A stretch of DNA of 64,000 nucleotides. Source: Prunus persica (Eukaryota; Streptophyta; Magnoliopsida; Rosales; Rosaceae). Made by a program: the position numbers and the translations under genes. Under the pieces are notes generated by a model. It did no database searches and was not told where the DNA came from. It saw nothing but the letters and a program-made list of their open reading frames with translations. Position 1 is the first letter of the stretch, and each line of letters starts with the position of its first letter. Below, piece after piece: positions 22,040 to 36,500 of this stretch. The stretch lies in the NCBI RefSeq assembly GCF_000346465.2, contig NC_034014.1:5356461-5420460 (forward strand), given 5' to 3'.

Positions 22040-24897
22040 AATTCAAGGAGGCCTTGATTGGCCCCTACCTTCTCTTAATGTTGGGTCTCTTTTGCAGCTC
22101 CCACCACCAGTACATCAGCCTTTTACTTGACAACCAATTGAATATGTCCAAAAATTATTGCACCCTGCAACCAGAATGCATTCTCCAACTATCACTTCCA
22201 TCCAACTAATTCTTCCATTTCCCTCCCAAAACCCCAAATGGATAATGGGTTGAATGGTTGGTAGCAAGATAAGCTCTGTTTGTAGTGTGTGTGTTTGCGT
22301 TTTCAAATTTTTATTATTTCAATAAATATGTATAGACCACGAGGAATTTTGGTTTGATGCATATATACTTTCTTTTGTCATTTTTCTGTTGGTTTTGGAA
22401 TATTTTAGATATAAGTTCAAAGTAGAAGGTTTATTGAAACTTGAAACCAACTCTAAAATAATCCAACTCTCGCTTGTTGATGAATTTGAGAGATCTACTC
22501 AATCCTTGATTCTTCTTAAAAGATGGAAATTCTGCTACTAGTTGAACTAATTTATATATGTTGAGGGTTTGATCCACAATTTCTAACAAGTTGACCTTTA
22601 ATTACATATTGGACAGAATTGTCGTATTTGAGCTAGAGACGGGTTGGAGATCTTTCTCCCAAAATTTGTGTCTGGTTACAAGGATTAAAAAATGATTAGT
22701 CTAATTAATTCATGTTTGCATAAAGAACACAAAGAAGCAATGCGGTCCACTTGGTGGATTTGGAAGATCAACATACCCAAGGACATGTTTTACATCCATG
22801 ATTATAATTAAGCTTGTCCATCGGTGTTGGCTTTTTACGATAATCATTCCAAGCTCTCACACTTACAATTCTAATAAGAGGTAATTTTAATTATTGTTTT
22901 CGCTCCTATTTTGGATGATGATAGATTAGGCCGGACGTATTTTTTATTAAATCTTTTTTTGGTTTTTTTGTTTCGTCCGCCTTGTGACCCAAAAAATATG
23001 AACAATATGAAAGCAAAATTGTGGCAAACATATTGATGTTTATGTGTACTGACTTCCTGCAGAGAGGTACCCTACCGACACCTCTCTCTCTTTCCCTGTT
23101 TTGTTTTTTCTTTTTGAAATTGAAATTAAGAAGAAATATGCCTGATGAAATATGAAAAATATCAATTCGTGCAGGTGTTAAGGAAGTCAGTTCAGTACGT
23201 ATATAATTGGAATTTGGATGTTATATCTGTTTTTTTGGGAGTCGGAATTATATGGGAACTTTCCTTGTATGTAAGTAACTCGTATATATTTACACACACA
23301 CACACAACAACAAAATTTACTTTGTGTCTTCCTGTATAGGGCCAAACCAATTGACTATGAGACTGAGGTGTCTGAGTTTCAGTAGGTTAGGATTTGGTGG
23401 TACCGTTGCTGCATGCAGGTACAAAAAGCCAGCCATATCCATCTACCACATCAGCTTAGCTACATGTCAAATTGAATGATCATGGGCCGACTGGTTTCCT
23501 GCAGCAACTTGCAGTGCCCTCTTGCAATATATATAGCCACAAACGTGATAAATGCAGTTTTGCTAGCTAGCTAATGATGTAAGAGAAATTAACTTGCATT
23601 CATCCCGTCTTTCTCTATCACCTTTAATATGTGAGGAGAGAGATAAGGAGAGAACAGGTAGGTTTAATCCGGGTGTATGCAAGTTTCCATATTTCATCGC
23701 TCTCTATCATTTTTTTTTACGTCACTTATCACGTAATGAGATAGATAAGTAAAGACTTGTAGGTATTCAATATATGTAAGTTTTTTTTCTTAACTAGGGT
23801 AAGGTGGTCTATAATTGCAGTGAGTGATGTAACACAATGATTGAAGAACCCCTCCCATACCCAAAACAAAACACGAAAAAGAAAAGAAGTTATTACTTAA
23901 TAAGGAATAATTTAAAGAAAATATCAAGACAAGATTGTCAACTCGAGCTCTATCAATTTTGTGGTTTTGCATGCTCATAGACATCTGATCACTTCATTTT
24001 GAACTTGCATCTTGCGAAGGCTTCGAACATGTATTTTGAGACATTAATATATTTTCTTTTCTATATTTGCTTACAATGAGAATATTTGAGCTTAGGTTCT
24101 GCCCCTTTTCCATTCTATAAAATGTCATTTGAGTTAGAGCATCCTTTTTCGTACGGATGGAGCTAGGCTATGTTTGTTTTGGGTGTTTTCATTATACGCT
24201 TGGACTTCGGGGAGGTTATGATCGCTTCAAGCCTATATGTGACTATACTCATTTTCCAACATTAGAAACGGAATGCCATGATAGTAAATAAGTAACAGGT
24301 CAAACGAGATGAATATTCAAAATTGTGAAAGAAAATGATTATAACTCAAAATAAACAATATCAAACATGCACTAAAAGATGTTTGATATAAATAAGTCTC
24401 AATTTAATTGTAATTGGGTGCATATTTTGTGAATAAAGAAAATAATTTTAAAGTTCATGGAGAATGGTCAAACTATTTAGTCTAATATCCAGAAGATAAG
24501 AGCATTTTTCTTGAAATGTGCTCTTCCCCTTGGTTTTAGGAGTCGTTAATACAGTTGAAGATCCACCATCCAACTTCAAAATGAAGTGCCAAAAGTTTTC
24601 AAGTAAGCCCAGACTAGTTGTCGTTAAATGGGCTAAACTTCTGCAGCCACAAGGAAGCAACTTGTCTTATACAAAAACAACCTCAAAAAACTGGGCTTTG
24701 GTTGAATAAGATCTCTGGTTTGGGGTTTTAAGGGTCAAAGCAAGCATGCACCTGCTCTTTTTAAAAGCCCTGTCTCGTCAATCATACTTTACAGGAAAAT
24801 TATGGAGCGATTTGCGATTATGGGTCCTTGTGATGGGAAGATGCTACAATTAGGGGATGTGGGTGGTTGAGGTGGTTGAGTGAGGGGTTGAATCCGT

Positions 24898-25158
24898 AAA
24901 CTATATTCTGATTTGCATTTTAGTCAATGAAATCAATTATGTAGTCCTCTTAAACTCTATTATGAGTGGCATTTTAGTTATTTTCCGTCATTTGTGTCGA
25001 TTTGAGCATCTATTTGAGGGGTAAAATGGTCAATATTGGTCTCTTTTATTCCTTCATCGATCTAACTAGTTTTCCTCCAAACGCACAGTTTACCTTTAAA
25101 GATCATTATCATTTGTGCTCAAAATTTAGAGACCAAAATGCAAATCGAGCTCTATTTC
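24898..25158. mobile_element. MITE-like element with inverted ends
   Basis: The left end (taaactatattctgatttgc, continuing attttagtc) and the reverse complement of the right end (gaaatagagctcgatttgc, continuing attttggtc) match over about 28 bases with several differences. The 260-bp interior has no coding capacity. Small non-autonomous DNA element, family not identified. Confidence 0.55.
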
Positions 25159-26441
25159 AAAAACATTTGATATAATTGATGTTAGAGGTTGATAAATGCT
25201 CTTGCTGTGAACAGCTGGATCATGGAATAGAATACTAACACCTGGTGAACGTTTTTACCCCCACAAAAGGAGGAGATATGGAAAAAGCAACAGGTCATAT
25301 TGTGTGGGCCCAGTTAGTAACAGTTTGGGCTTGGCCCCACGACAAAAGGGACTTGTGGGCCAAGAGAAGAGAAACACTCAATGGCAGTATGCGACCGTTG
25401 ATCCAGCAAAATAAAAGTTTCTCTTTTTAAAAATTAATATGCACCAATTGATCTCGTCCAAAAAATAAAAATAAAAAATGCACCAATTGATCTCTACGAT
25501 CTTGAATAATCATATGTCAGTATATTTAACGATTAAATTATAGACCATATGTCTCATATAATCTTTCAAAGATGCAAATAATACAATCAATAATGCTGTC
25601 AATGCGATTCAAACGATTTTATTTTCTTCAAACTATTTTTAACCATCATAATTTATTATATTTGAAGATAACATAGAGTCATGTATTGGCGACTTTATCA
25701 TTATTTCTTTAATATAAGTGATATTGGGAAGATGGAATCAAATCTAAGACCTCACATGCATAAATAAATGCTCTTAACCACTTGAACTACAAACCTTTTG
25801 TATGTATTAACGTTATTGTAAATTTACATGAATGATAACACATGTACTTAGCATAACGCTCTCTATTTCAAATTTGAAGTTTATGTATTAATAATTGGAT
25901 AACAAATAATTTATGGGGCTTCGTGAGAGGCCGAATTAGTGAAGAACACTGCAATGAAGAGTTTGTTAATGTTCTTTTGTTATAAGAACACTGTTTCACT
26001 CCTTACATGTAGGGCTTCATTCCTACTCCTTGGCAACTATGAACGTATGCATAAACAATTGATTAAAAATACAACAACAAAGAATATATATACACTAGTC
26101 AAATTGTAGTTTATTTGTAAAGCGAAATGACTCCTTACATATAAGGAGTCAAGTATTTTCCGTATTCCAATAGCAATACAGAGAGGGAAAATGCAACTGT
26201 TTATTGTATTAATCTATTTGTAGGGAAGGGTGATGGGGTATGTACTTATATCATTTTATAGAGCAGCTTCTGAACCTTTCTTGGATTTATGCTTTTGTTT
26301 AGTCTTGATTTTCATTTTCTTAGTACAAAATGATTCTGTTTTCTCTTTCTAGTCAACACTCAACAAAACCCAAGAAAAGCAGAGAAACAGTGCTAACAAA
26401 TGATTACCCCTCTTACTTTGGATCTCCTCCTTCTTGCTATT

Positions 26442-26442
<1 letters not shown>

Positions 26443-26482
<40 letters not shown>
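26443..26482. repeat. (CT)n tract in the leader of the At3g17950-like gene
   Basis: About 20 CT units, 235 bp upstream of the start codon, on the sense strand. Confidence 0.9.
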
Positions 26483-26484
<2 letters not shown>

Positions 26485-26715
26485 TCTAATGTACAGGTGA
26501 TGTTCTTAATCTCCTGTGCATAGAGATGACCTCTATATAGAGTTACCCAATTACTTTCACCTCAGTCATCTCTGAGTCACTGCAAGTCCTTTGTGCTTAT
26601 CTACGATGCCAATTAAGGAAATGACAGTTTCATTTACCTGAGGTGACCTCATTGAACTTCACCAAAGCCAAATCAGTCACAGGAGCAGCACAAGTGCTTT
26701 TGGCCCCTGTCAAGC

Positions 26716-28331
26716 ATGGCTCAACAGGTACTGCTTTGTCTTCTATCTCATTCTCCTTGGATTTTGCCCCTCTGGGTTCAACACTAGCTCTGATTCATTT
26801 GTTTTTCTTACTAAATTTCTATGGCCGGTGGATATGTTTATTATTTGCTATAATGTTTCTAGCTCTGTGGGTCTATTCTTATCACATTGCTCAGTCATGT
26901 TGATTTTGTCATTTTTTTGTTGGAGGCTTATGCATAATTGATGATTTTCCTGACTGATATGACTGTAGGAGGAAGGCTGGCCTCTGGGTTTGCAGCCAAT
27001 GCATGTGAGAGTTGGGTTGGCTCAAAACAATGAGTTTTCCGGTTCAGTGTCATTCAACACTTTACTCACTGGTTCTCCAACTTCCTCTACAGATTCCTCT
27101 TCAGATCTAGACACAGAGGTCAGTATAAATTACAGATATTTTAGGTATAAGTTTTCTCATATATACTAGTCTTGTCTTTGATAGTTCATTTGGGATTTTG
27201 TAGTGAAACAGGTCATACACATAGGCACAGGATTAATTAGTTTGTGTGCATCTGTATATTATATGTATATTTGGTCTGAAAATGATTGGTATATACTATT
27301 TGCAGTACCTTCTGTTTTGTTTCTTTCAGCTTGTTTTCTTCATGGACAAAATATGCTTGAATGAAAGCTGTTTTTTTTAATCATTTCTTTTGGCAGATTT
27401 TGAAAAAGAAAAGAATTGATAATTGATTTTGAAATTGAAATAGAACTGAAAATGCCATTTAATTTGTCTGTTTGTTGTAATAGTAACCTCTCCTAATGAC
27501 TTGAAATTTAGGCTGTTCCTACACTTTCAGTAAGGACTGTAAGTTAAAATTGACCCCTGAACAGTAACTATTAGCATCAGTCAGAATTGGCTCTGAATGA
27601 ATGGTCTTATTGATGACATAGTGGCAAGACTATTGCAATTTGTATGGTAGTTTTATGAAATAAAAATAGTACATATGTACAGTTGTTCACTATATACTAT
27701 AAAAAATGCCCTCAAATGGTCTGCTCAGCTGCAAACTTAACAATTCTAAGTGTTTGATGTCAGTTTAATCTTGAGAATTCGTGTTAATTTCTAGAACAAA
27801 TTGGTGAAAGAGAGTGTGCTGATATGTTTACATGTTAATTTCTTTGCTGGGTTGCAGTCCACAGGGTCTTTTTTCCATGACAGGAGCATTACACTGGGGA
27901 GCCTTATTGGAATCAATAACATTCTAGAGCTATCAAGAAGATCACTGAGGGGAAGAAAAACTGATCAGGTCTGTAAAGACAGGAAGAGCAACAACTCCAC
28001 CAAGTTCAGATTGTGTTTTTTCTCTCTATGTTCCAGGGACAGTACAGATGGTGAGAATGTGAACAAAAACAACCATCCTCCATCTCTTGGTCACTTCCTT
28101 GCAGTGGAGAGAAGAGCAGCCAATGAAAATTATAGAGAAAACCCACCAATTTATGGACCAGATGATGAGGTTGCTTTAGCTGATCATCAGCCTGCTACAC
28201 AACCCAACTCACTGTTTGTTGATGGTCAAGTTGCTCCTCCTCAATCTAGTCCATGGCTTGGTTCAGACCATGTTGACCAGAGAAAACCAGTTCTGTTTTC
28301 ATGTATGTGTGGTGGGCAACTCTCCCAGTGA
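26716..28331 (+). CDS. At3g17950-like protein of unknown function
   Basis: Three exons: 26716-26727 (only MAQQ), 26969-27118 and 27858-28331, all with GT-AG introns and phase-0 junctions, giving 211 residues. The protein begins MAQQEEGWPLGLQPMHVRVG and contains a very conserved block with LLTGSPTSSTDSSSDLDTE followed by STGSFFHDRSITLGSLIG and ILELSRRS. I recognise this as a plant-specific family annotated as uncharacterised At3g17950-like; no biochemical function is known to me. The serine/aspartate-rich block looks like a phosphorylation target. The C-terminal third (ADHQPATQPNSLF... CMCGGQLSQ) is low in conserved features. No transmembrane segment or signal peptide. The 12-base coding first exon explains why simple ORF searches miss the start. 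A CT-rich leader lies just upstream. Confidence 0.8.
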
Positions 28332-29860
28332 CCAAAGAATATATTCATGTTTCTCTCTGTTTTTTTTTGGGGTGTCTTAATCAGAATTTCATGTTATTGG
28401 AAGACATAAAGAGGTCAATTGACAATTCCAGTGCAGCCATTGCAGTTTAAGCAAAATGTATCACATTAAGCAAATTTTCATACCAGTAGCTAGCATTTGG
28501 GTTAATAAATCTCCTTCTGTGATATGTGTGTTAGTATAAAGATGCAAACGTTCATGATTCCAAAAGGATGGTGACAAAGATCCACGCCTGCTGGGGCCAA
28601 ACTCTGCTGGTATCCTAGGTACCATACCCTACCTATTGACTATATGGCTCGAGATTAGGGGAACAAGAAACTTTTTGTGTATACTATTCAATCTTTCCCA
28701 AATTTACCACCAATAGGATCTCTCCTTCCACACTTGTAGAGAGCATCTTCAATACTTTTATGCTAGCGCAAATGGCTCAAAATTATCGTAGGGTTGAAAA
28801 GGGTGCTAAATTATTGGCATTTCAAAGAGGTTATCATGTCCTTCTCTTGTAAAATTATAAAAAAAATATTTAAAAAAAAAGTGCATGATGACATTTTGGA
28901 GTGTTAATAACAGTTTCTAAATAAAAAAAGTACTCGTTTGTGGATTCAACATTCTCTAGTTTACCTACAAAATAGAGACGTGTACATGTGGTATATTTGA
29001 TACTTTAAGGGAAGTATTATTTGAGCACCCTTATATCACTTTCGCAACCAGAAGCGCAAAAGTGTAAAAACATGAAAGGTGTGCGAAAGTGTAAGAGCAT
29101 GGAAGGCGTGCTCATTTTTTCAGGGCGTATTCGATAACCCTGATAATTACTCCTACTTTAACCACAATTCAATCAAATGTAATACTCAATTCATTCTACA
29201 TCAATGTAAACCGAGGATTGCTACTTCAAATGTGACACATCCTTCTACGTACACGTAAACTCCTAAGAAGAAATACCTAAAGATAGACTCACTTGTTTGG
29301 GAATCTAAAAGGGACCCGCATGGATAAGTGGAAAAAAACACTTGAAGCAAAGCAAGTCAATAGCAATGTCTACATCAGTTGAGAAGAGACCTTTATACCG
29401 TCCTTACATGCATAATTTGTGAGCATCATGCAACTGACATATGGAGAAAAAACCAACCATATGGGCCATACCAATCTGGTACTCGGTTATTTATATCCAA
29501 GGAAAAAGGCTGGGCAATCTAACCCCACACAGTTAAGTGGGCCTTTGCTTATCTCTTGGCTTTTCACACACTCACAAGCCTAACTTGTATTCTTATGAGT
29601 CGACATCTTGTCAGGTAGTGTTTCCCTGTTGACCCACCCAACTGTCCTTGTTGGTGATCAAGCTGACTTGTCCACATTCATAATTTGATTTTGGAATCAT
29701 ACGACCAGTAAACGGACACAATCACATGAAATCCATCGGCCAAGGACTTTTATTATTTATTTGTAATTTTTGTATCACATCATCCTATTTGTATACACAA
29801 ACAAACTACAGAAAAATAATTTAAAATTTCCAGCAAAAACAATAAATTTAATATTACATT
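28332..29860. other. intergenic region between convergent genes
   Basis: 3' flanks of the At3g17950-like gene (plus strand) and of XBAT31 (minus strand). No gene seen. A small direct repeat (about 30 bp, gcgaaagtgtaagagcatgg-type) lies at 29050-29115. Confidence 0.6.
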
Positions 29861-30317
29861 TCTCACAAGGAAAGAGAAGTGCTTTGATTAGGGTCAAAAG
29901 CACAACATATCCTTGACTCTTTCCAAGGGTCTTTTTGTGACTGTCTTTCTAGGTAGAGCAGCCATTCAAGAATGTTGAATTCTACCTTTGAACAAGAAAA
30001 AAATTTCTTCCACTTCTTTGTCTTTTCATTTTTCTTTTTCCTTCCCAATTCAGATATCTAACAGACTCTCAAATCACCAACTAATAAGATCCTTGGATCT
30101 CAAATTTAACATGACCAACATACTAACCCAACCAATGCCTGCAACTCACTTCTTTGCTTATTTCCCAAAACTACATACCAAATGGATTTTTATCTGTACA
30201 TACCAAATGGGTCAACCACCAACAGCAGCCTCTTGGATTTTTCTCTCTCACTTACATGAAAGAAAATCCTCAAATCACACATAGATTCTTTTTCTGGTTG
30301 CCAAATGCCTCCAAGCA

Positions 30318-33300
30318 TCAAGGCTTGTCAACCCATTCATTCTCAGCAAGAATCCTTCCTGAGCCACGGACACCCATCTTTCCAAAAGAACCCAATGCCG
30401 ATAACCCCTTGAAACTGCTGCTGCCCTCACTGAAGTTTCGGGACCTCCTTGCCTTTCTTAGCTTGGAGGAATTGTTATCTCCGGTGTCATGATCAGCATC
30501 ATCATAAGTTTTAATCTTTGCAACTACCAGATGGCCAATGGTGCTTCGACAGAACGGGCAAACTGGTGGTGTTACACACAATGTTGTTGGGTTAGGCTTG
30601 TTATGGCAGCAGAGAGCTAGAGTGCATTGTGCACACATTTGGTGGCCGCAATTCTGGACTTCAATTGTGCACACCTGCTCAAAGCATATGCAGCATAGAT
30701 CTAAATCGCTTTCCTGCAATAAAACAATGTCCAAATGAATACTTTGGTCCCATGCATTAAACAATATGATAAATATGAGTATACAGTTCACATGACCGCT
30801 GAAAACATGTCTCCTTCTGACCTGCTCAATTCTAAAACGTTAAGAAAAATTGACTGAGGCACAGCCTACACTCGTAAAGATGCAATTATGCAGCCACATC
30901 AAAATCCAATGCCTTTACTTGGGGACCGGAGCCAAGGAAAGCATACCAAGCAAAGACAAAATAGTACAGTGTCTAAAGTTAGGATTCAGAGAACTATTAT
31001 TGAGACTCATGGTCCAAATCACAGGTATGGGAAATAAAGCTCATGAGTTTGAACATTTTCAGTCAGTTTGGATTCTGGGGATCAGAAACAAAAAATTTAA
31101 ATTTAGAGAGCAAGATGATTTTTCTGCCAAAAAAAAAAAGAGCAAGGTAATTCAAAAACATTTTAAAATTTTCTGTCTGAACTATTCAACCAAGTTCATT
31201 GATTCCCTCTTTAGGAAACATTAAAAGGAGAATCCAGCATCATGTCAATTATGATTAGAAACTAGCCCCCACACATATATGACTCTGTGAGACGGGACAC
31301 CATCTTTTGAGTAGTTATAAATTAGTGATTATTTTGTATTGTCTTAGACAAGTAGGAAAATAAAATACTACACTGGGTCGGTAGATGCAAATCAAATTCT
31401 TTTTTATAATAGAGTAGTATTGAGAAAGTTCAGTAAATTATAGACACCTGGATGGATGAAAGTGGGTGAAACCCATTATAAGCTCCTACTTTATATAATA
31501 GGATATACATCTAACTTAAATATGAAGAAAGAGAGGAGGGTAGGAAATTACCACAGACAGATTGTCATCCATCCCAACATCAGAGTGTGATGGAGATGGA
31601 AGAGAATAAGCAGTTCCTTTCAAGATGTTCTTCTCCCTCTCCCTGTTTGCCTCCATTAAGGCCTGTTCTAGCAGAGCTTTTGCCTCCTGATTAAGCTCAC
31701 TAATAAACTTCAGAGGTGCTGGCCACACAAGAGGCTCAGCTGATGAAGGATTTAGCATTGCTGCACAAGCTCCATGTTTGTGTTTCAAAGCAACTATATA
31801 TGGTATTCTCCTGCATATACACAAGCATATATCATATAATAAGCTCAAGTGGAGTTTCTAAAGTAAAGTCAAGGGATATGATAATCAGTTCAGGTTCTCT
31901 TGAACAAAATTAAATAAATATATAAGGCACACCATTCATTCACATGAACATTGAACAGCTCTACTGGCATCATCAAAAAATTTCAAAACATGCATAATAA
32001 GAATTTGTTGCATAAGTGTTAACACAATGGATGATATTTGGATATGTGAAACAAAATGATTATTACGTGAGACGACATAAACATAGCTTACACAAAGGGG
32101 ATCCATTTATGTTATAAAATTTGGTTATCAAATATAGAAGGCAACGAAAGTATACTCAAACATAGAAGGAAAATAAATCATACCCGGATGAATCTCTTTG
32201 AATACGATCTGCACCCCATGCCAACAATGCACGTATGCAATCCAGAGATCCCCCTCTAGCAGCCAAATGAAGTGGAGTGCTCGCAGGACAGCTGTAAACA
32301 AAAATTTATCAATCTACAGAACGAAATCAACGCCGTAGATGAATCAGGATTAAGAAATTTAGTAGAATTCATACCAATATCCACCAGTTGCAGCACAAAC
32401 AAGAGCTCCGTTGTCTAACAGAATATGTACACATTCAGGCCTACTTCGACGGGCTGCCAAATGCAATGGTGTTGCTCCCCGGCCATCTCTAATATTCACA
32501 AATCGTGAAAATCCCCTGATACTCAGTCCAATATATCATGTTATCAATAAGTATTTAGCCCCATCAATCAAAGAGAAGACGAAATCACTCGGTAGAGCAA
32601 AAAGGAGACCAACCATGAAACAGCAACAGGACTTGAATGAGCAGAAGAAATAATAGCTTGAAGGCAATCAGAATGACCATAGTAAGCAGCATAATGCAAG
32701 CAGGTTCGTCCATGAAGGGAATCAAACATTAAGACCTGACAAAATAACCGACATTAATTTCATAGTTCATATTTCGAAAAGAAAATTTGCAAATCTAAAA
32801 TAAACAAAAAGTTGGGATATTAATATACATTTGCTCCGGCTTCAAGAAGCTTTTCTACGCACGAGATCTTGCCATGCATTGCAGCCAACATAAGTGGAGT
32901 CTGAACCATTTCCAATCAACAAGACAAGAAGACAATTAGAAGAAGCAAAAACAGAACACCAAAGATCAAACATTTCCCAATCAATAAACTTACACATTCA
33001 TAGCCAAAAAGTAATTAAATTTACCTGCTTGTGCCGATTCAACGCATCTGGATTAACAGATCGTTCTAAGAGCATAGAAAGAATCTGCCAATCAGACCCA
33101 AAAAAGAAAAAAATCATCAAAAATCCAACATTCAAAAACAACAAAAAGATTCCACAAAACAAAAAACTGAATTCCCTCCAAGAAACAAAAACCCATTTGC
33201 CCCAAATCCAAAAAAAAAAACTTGAAACAATCAATGAAATTCCAATGAAACAAAAGAACCCACCTCGATCTGGCCATTAGCAGCAGCAATATGAAGAGCA

Positions 33301-33443
33301 GAGTGGCGGTCATAGACAGTCGAGTGGCGCAAGAGAGTTGGCTCTCTCTCTAGCAAAGCTTCCACGGTGTCCAATTCCCCAAACTGCACGGCACGGAAGA
33401 GCCCATGTTCATCACTCTGTCTGCAACTCAGCCCCTGACCCAT
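30318..33443 (-). CDS. XBAT31: XBAT31-type ankyrin-repeat RING E3 ubiquitin ligase
   Basis: Eight exons on the minus strand: 33443-33264, 33084-33025, 32900-32829, 32735-32614, 32515-32375, 32291-32184, 31810-31552 and 30713-30318; all GT-AG, phases consistent, 445 residues. The protein starts MGQGLSC, a likely N-myristoylation (Gly2) and palmitoylation (Cys7) site, as in the rice XB3 family, which suggests membrane attachment. Ankyrin repeats run from about residue 12 to 250 (DRHSALHIAAANGQ, TPLMLAAMHGK, RTCLHYAAYYGH, TPLHLAARGGS). A C3HC4 RING finger with a long loop lies at about 321-372 (CCICFEQ, NCGHQMCAQC, CPFCRS). The tail is basic and Ser/Gly-rich. The family transfers ubiquitin to targets; XBAT members act in root, hormone, thermomorphogenesis and immune signalling. 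Assignment to XBAT31 rather than a sister XBAT is from recognition. (GA)n sequence (sense strand) precedes the ATG. Confidence 0.92.
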
Positions 33444-33449
33444 CTCTCC

Positions 33450-33506
33450 CTCTCTCTCTGTCTCTCTCTCTCTCTCTGTGTTTCTCTCTCTGTTTCTCTC
33501 TCTGAC
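33450..33506. repeat. CT/GA-rich tract in the XBAT31 leader
   Basis: Interrupted CT repeats directly upstream of the start codon (GA on the sense strand). Confidence 0.9.
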
Positions 33507-36500
33507 CCAATTAATGAGTCAATGGACGCCCTTCATTCACCTCTATGTTGAGCCACCTTCAGCAGAAGGCAGAAGGTGGTGGCTTCCATCGCTCTCCGAA
33601 TAAAAAGGTTTACATTTATGTATTTCCAAGTCCAGAGAGAGAGAAAGAGAGACCATTGAAGTTTGGAGCTGCCCCAAGGCGAGAGTGGGAGCTGACCGAG
33701 TCAGTGTTCGGGCAGTCACTGGGACTGACTACGGGCAGCAGTCAGATATTTCTGGGACAGTTAGATAGATTAGATTCCTAAACTGTACAATGGGCCAACC
33801 AGCCTTGAACACCCCAAGTTCAATCCGACGGTGGGCCTTCAGAAACAAATAACAGCCGTTGTTTTTTTGACTTGATGGTCTCTGGCCGTTAGATCGGTAT
33901 GCTAAGCTGAAATTAGGGACGTAATTTGATGTTAATTTTGTTTTGTTTATTACGAAAGTTGTTTACCGCGTTTGACTGACTATTATGTTTATTTTGGGTA
34001 CCAGCAAAATTGACACTGTCTAAAATCATCACTGCAAAGACTGCGTCGTTTTCGCCTTCACATAAAAATATGGTGTGGTTTTATTTTTTATTTTTCAAAG
34101 TCAAATTAAAATATGGAATAAGAGCTTGCATGCATCTTACATGTAAGGAATTATTGTTTGTTTAGGATTAAGTGCTTCATGCCTATTAGAAATACGATCC
34201 ACAATATATTATATTTAATAATAAAAGAGGAAAAGGAGATTCGAACTTGAAAACTATCGGTTTCGCCCCCTTTGTTAAAAACTTTTAATCATAATGGTGC
34301 CCACATCAAGAGGGGAGTTGGTAGCTTGTATGTTTTCTTTAATGGAGTTTGAGTTAATATTAGAAAATGGAAGGAGCAAATGCATTGATAATCACAATAT
34401 ACATTTGGTAGAACCAAACAAATTTGATGGGTGTGACAAGAACGTTCATCCACTCTTTTTTAATACAATCAATGAATCTTTACAATAACATGGGTCCATA
34501 GATTAATTTGTGAAGGAAAGTATAGAATAAGGTCTTTTTGCTTTCTTATTGCCTTCCTTGGGATCAAGTTCTTTTTTTTTTTAAATCTTTCTGTGCAAGT
34601 TCTATATTTAATTGGTTTATTGTAAACAGAGAAAAAATCTCTGCAAAAAAAAACTTATATATAATAGAGGTAACATTGTTTTGTTATTTTAAGTCAATAA
34701 CACAATGACACGTTGAAAAGTTACATAAGAGTTTCTATCTTGGCTGGGGGGTTAATTTTTATTTTTGGGAATTAATTATAAAAAAGGTTTTTCTTTTTCC
34801 TGTGTTTGGTAAAAAAATGCAAAGGATACTTAATGATTCTCAGCATATATGATCGGGCTCTAGAAGAAGCAATCTCCTCGTCCACCAAGCATCTGGTACT
34901 TGCTTTTGTTGAAGAATCACATGACTTATGATGTCCAAGCCAAAGCAAAGAATAGGCTCAACCGCTATTTTTAATGGCTTCTTTCTTTTTCTTTTCCTGT
35001 TTATAGTGTAGAAGCATTAGTTTGCTTATGGAACTTAATTACTTCAAATTCACTTAAACAAAGACATTGGCATAATAATCGTGTTTTAGTGGAGCCATCA
35101 ACATGATGACATTGTTATCCATTTGCACAACTAAACAAATCGTGTAGTTGAATCTCAATTTGAGCCGTAGTTGTACATTAGGCTAAGGTAGTGTGTTCGT
35201 CCATTTACACATGGATTAAAATATCTGAATAAACTAGAGTAATTTATAATATCGCTTTATTTAAATTAAAAAAATTTCAATTTAGAGTCGATTGGGCTGT
35301 CTATATTTGAAACAAGGAAGAAGTTGTTGCTATTCTTTTCTTATATCTGTAATTTATTTATTCAGCTACCAAACACATGCTTGTATCCAATCCAAATTTG
35401 CTCTTGATGTTGGTGTTCATGTGGGTTTCTCTGCATCGTTTCTCTAGAAATGAGAGCAAGGGTGGTGTTACTGCATCGTTTTCGGGAAAGCAAGTGATAT
35501 TGCACTCAAAAAATTGCTTGACAATGCTCCTCAACAGTGTATCTGTACACCCTTCAAAAAAGAATAGTGTACTCTGTACGTGTTTGTTTTATTATTTAAC
35601 ATTGTGTACTTTTATTTTTTAATTTGACCCACTAAAAAAAAAAACACTTCGAATGTACAAGATGATTAGCTAAATGCACTATTAGTGTCTAATAGCACAA
35701 CTAACACCAATAAATATGGTTATTAGCTAATGTCCGTGAATTTGTAGTGACCGTAAGGAAAAAGCATAATTTCATATGAATTTGAGTCAACAATAGTAAT
35801 AAAGAAATATAAATAAAGATCTTTGACTATGTCATGAGTAATAATAATTCACATGTATTAAGGGAAGAACACTCATCTTATTTAAGTACCAAAAAATTCG
35901 ATGACTAATTGGATAACACAATTATACACAAACCTAAGAGCAACAGTTTCCAGAGTTTCACACCCGAAACCCTACTGTATATATAGAACATAGGTCAAAG
36001 AACGAGGCTGAAACCCTACTCCAAATCTCAGCATCAAAACGCGGATTAGTTAAACAATTTATTTTGTTTAAGGATTAATTCTTTGAGTTTGAATGGCTAC
36101 TTCCTCTCCGTTCCCACCCACCCACCTATCATCAAGCAAAGACAGACTGGTTTTTTATTTTGTTGAATGAATTTTCTACTTCAGGCTTCATACTTTCACT
36201 TTTCACGATCTTGTCGGCACCAGAGCTTTATAATTGCCTCAATGAAAACTATATACTCATAGCAAGGACAAGGAGGGCCACACATATTATATTTTGAGGC
36301 TTGTATAAGTTTTTGGAATGAAAGCGAGGCATTTCTGTCAAATTAAAGAGCTATATAATATCTCATATAATAAATATTTGGGTTTTTTTTTTCTTTCTCT
36401 TTCTGTTGCTCTTTCATTTTCATTTTGATGTTGATTGTTTTTTTTGGATCAGAATCTCAGGTTAACATGGACCGTACAAGTGTAGTGTTGCTTGTAGGAG

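Larger units (their letters stand above)
21573..26300. other. intergenic region between the SMR gene and the At3g17950-like gene
   Basis: No gene recognised. The region contains a CT tract (22009-22036) and a candidate MITE at 24898-25158. A short repeated phrase (atgcaccaattgatctc) occurs at 25439 and 25479. A tRNA-like relic near 25740-25795 is too degenerate to call. Confidence 0.6.

Noticed and set aside
25735..25800. tRNA-like inverse sequence (gtagttcaagtggttaagagc on the minus strand)
   Set aside because: It resembles the A-box region of a tRNA-derived relic but has no complete cloverleaf.
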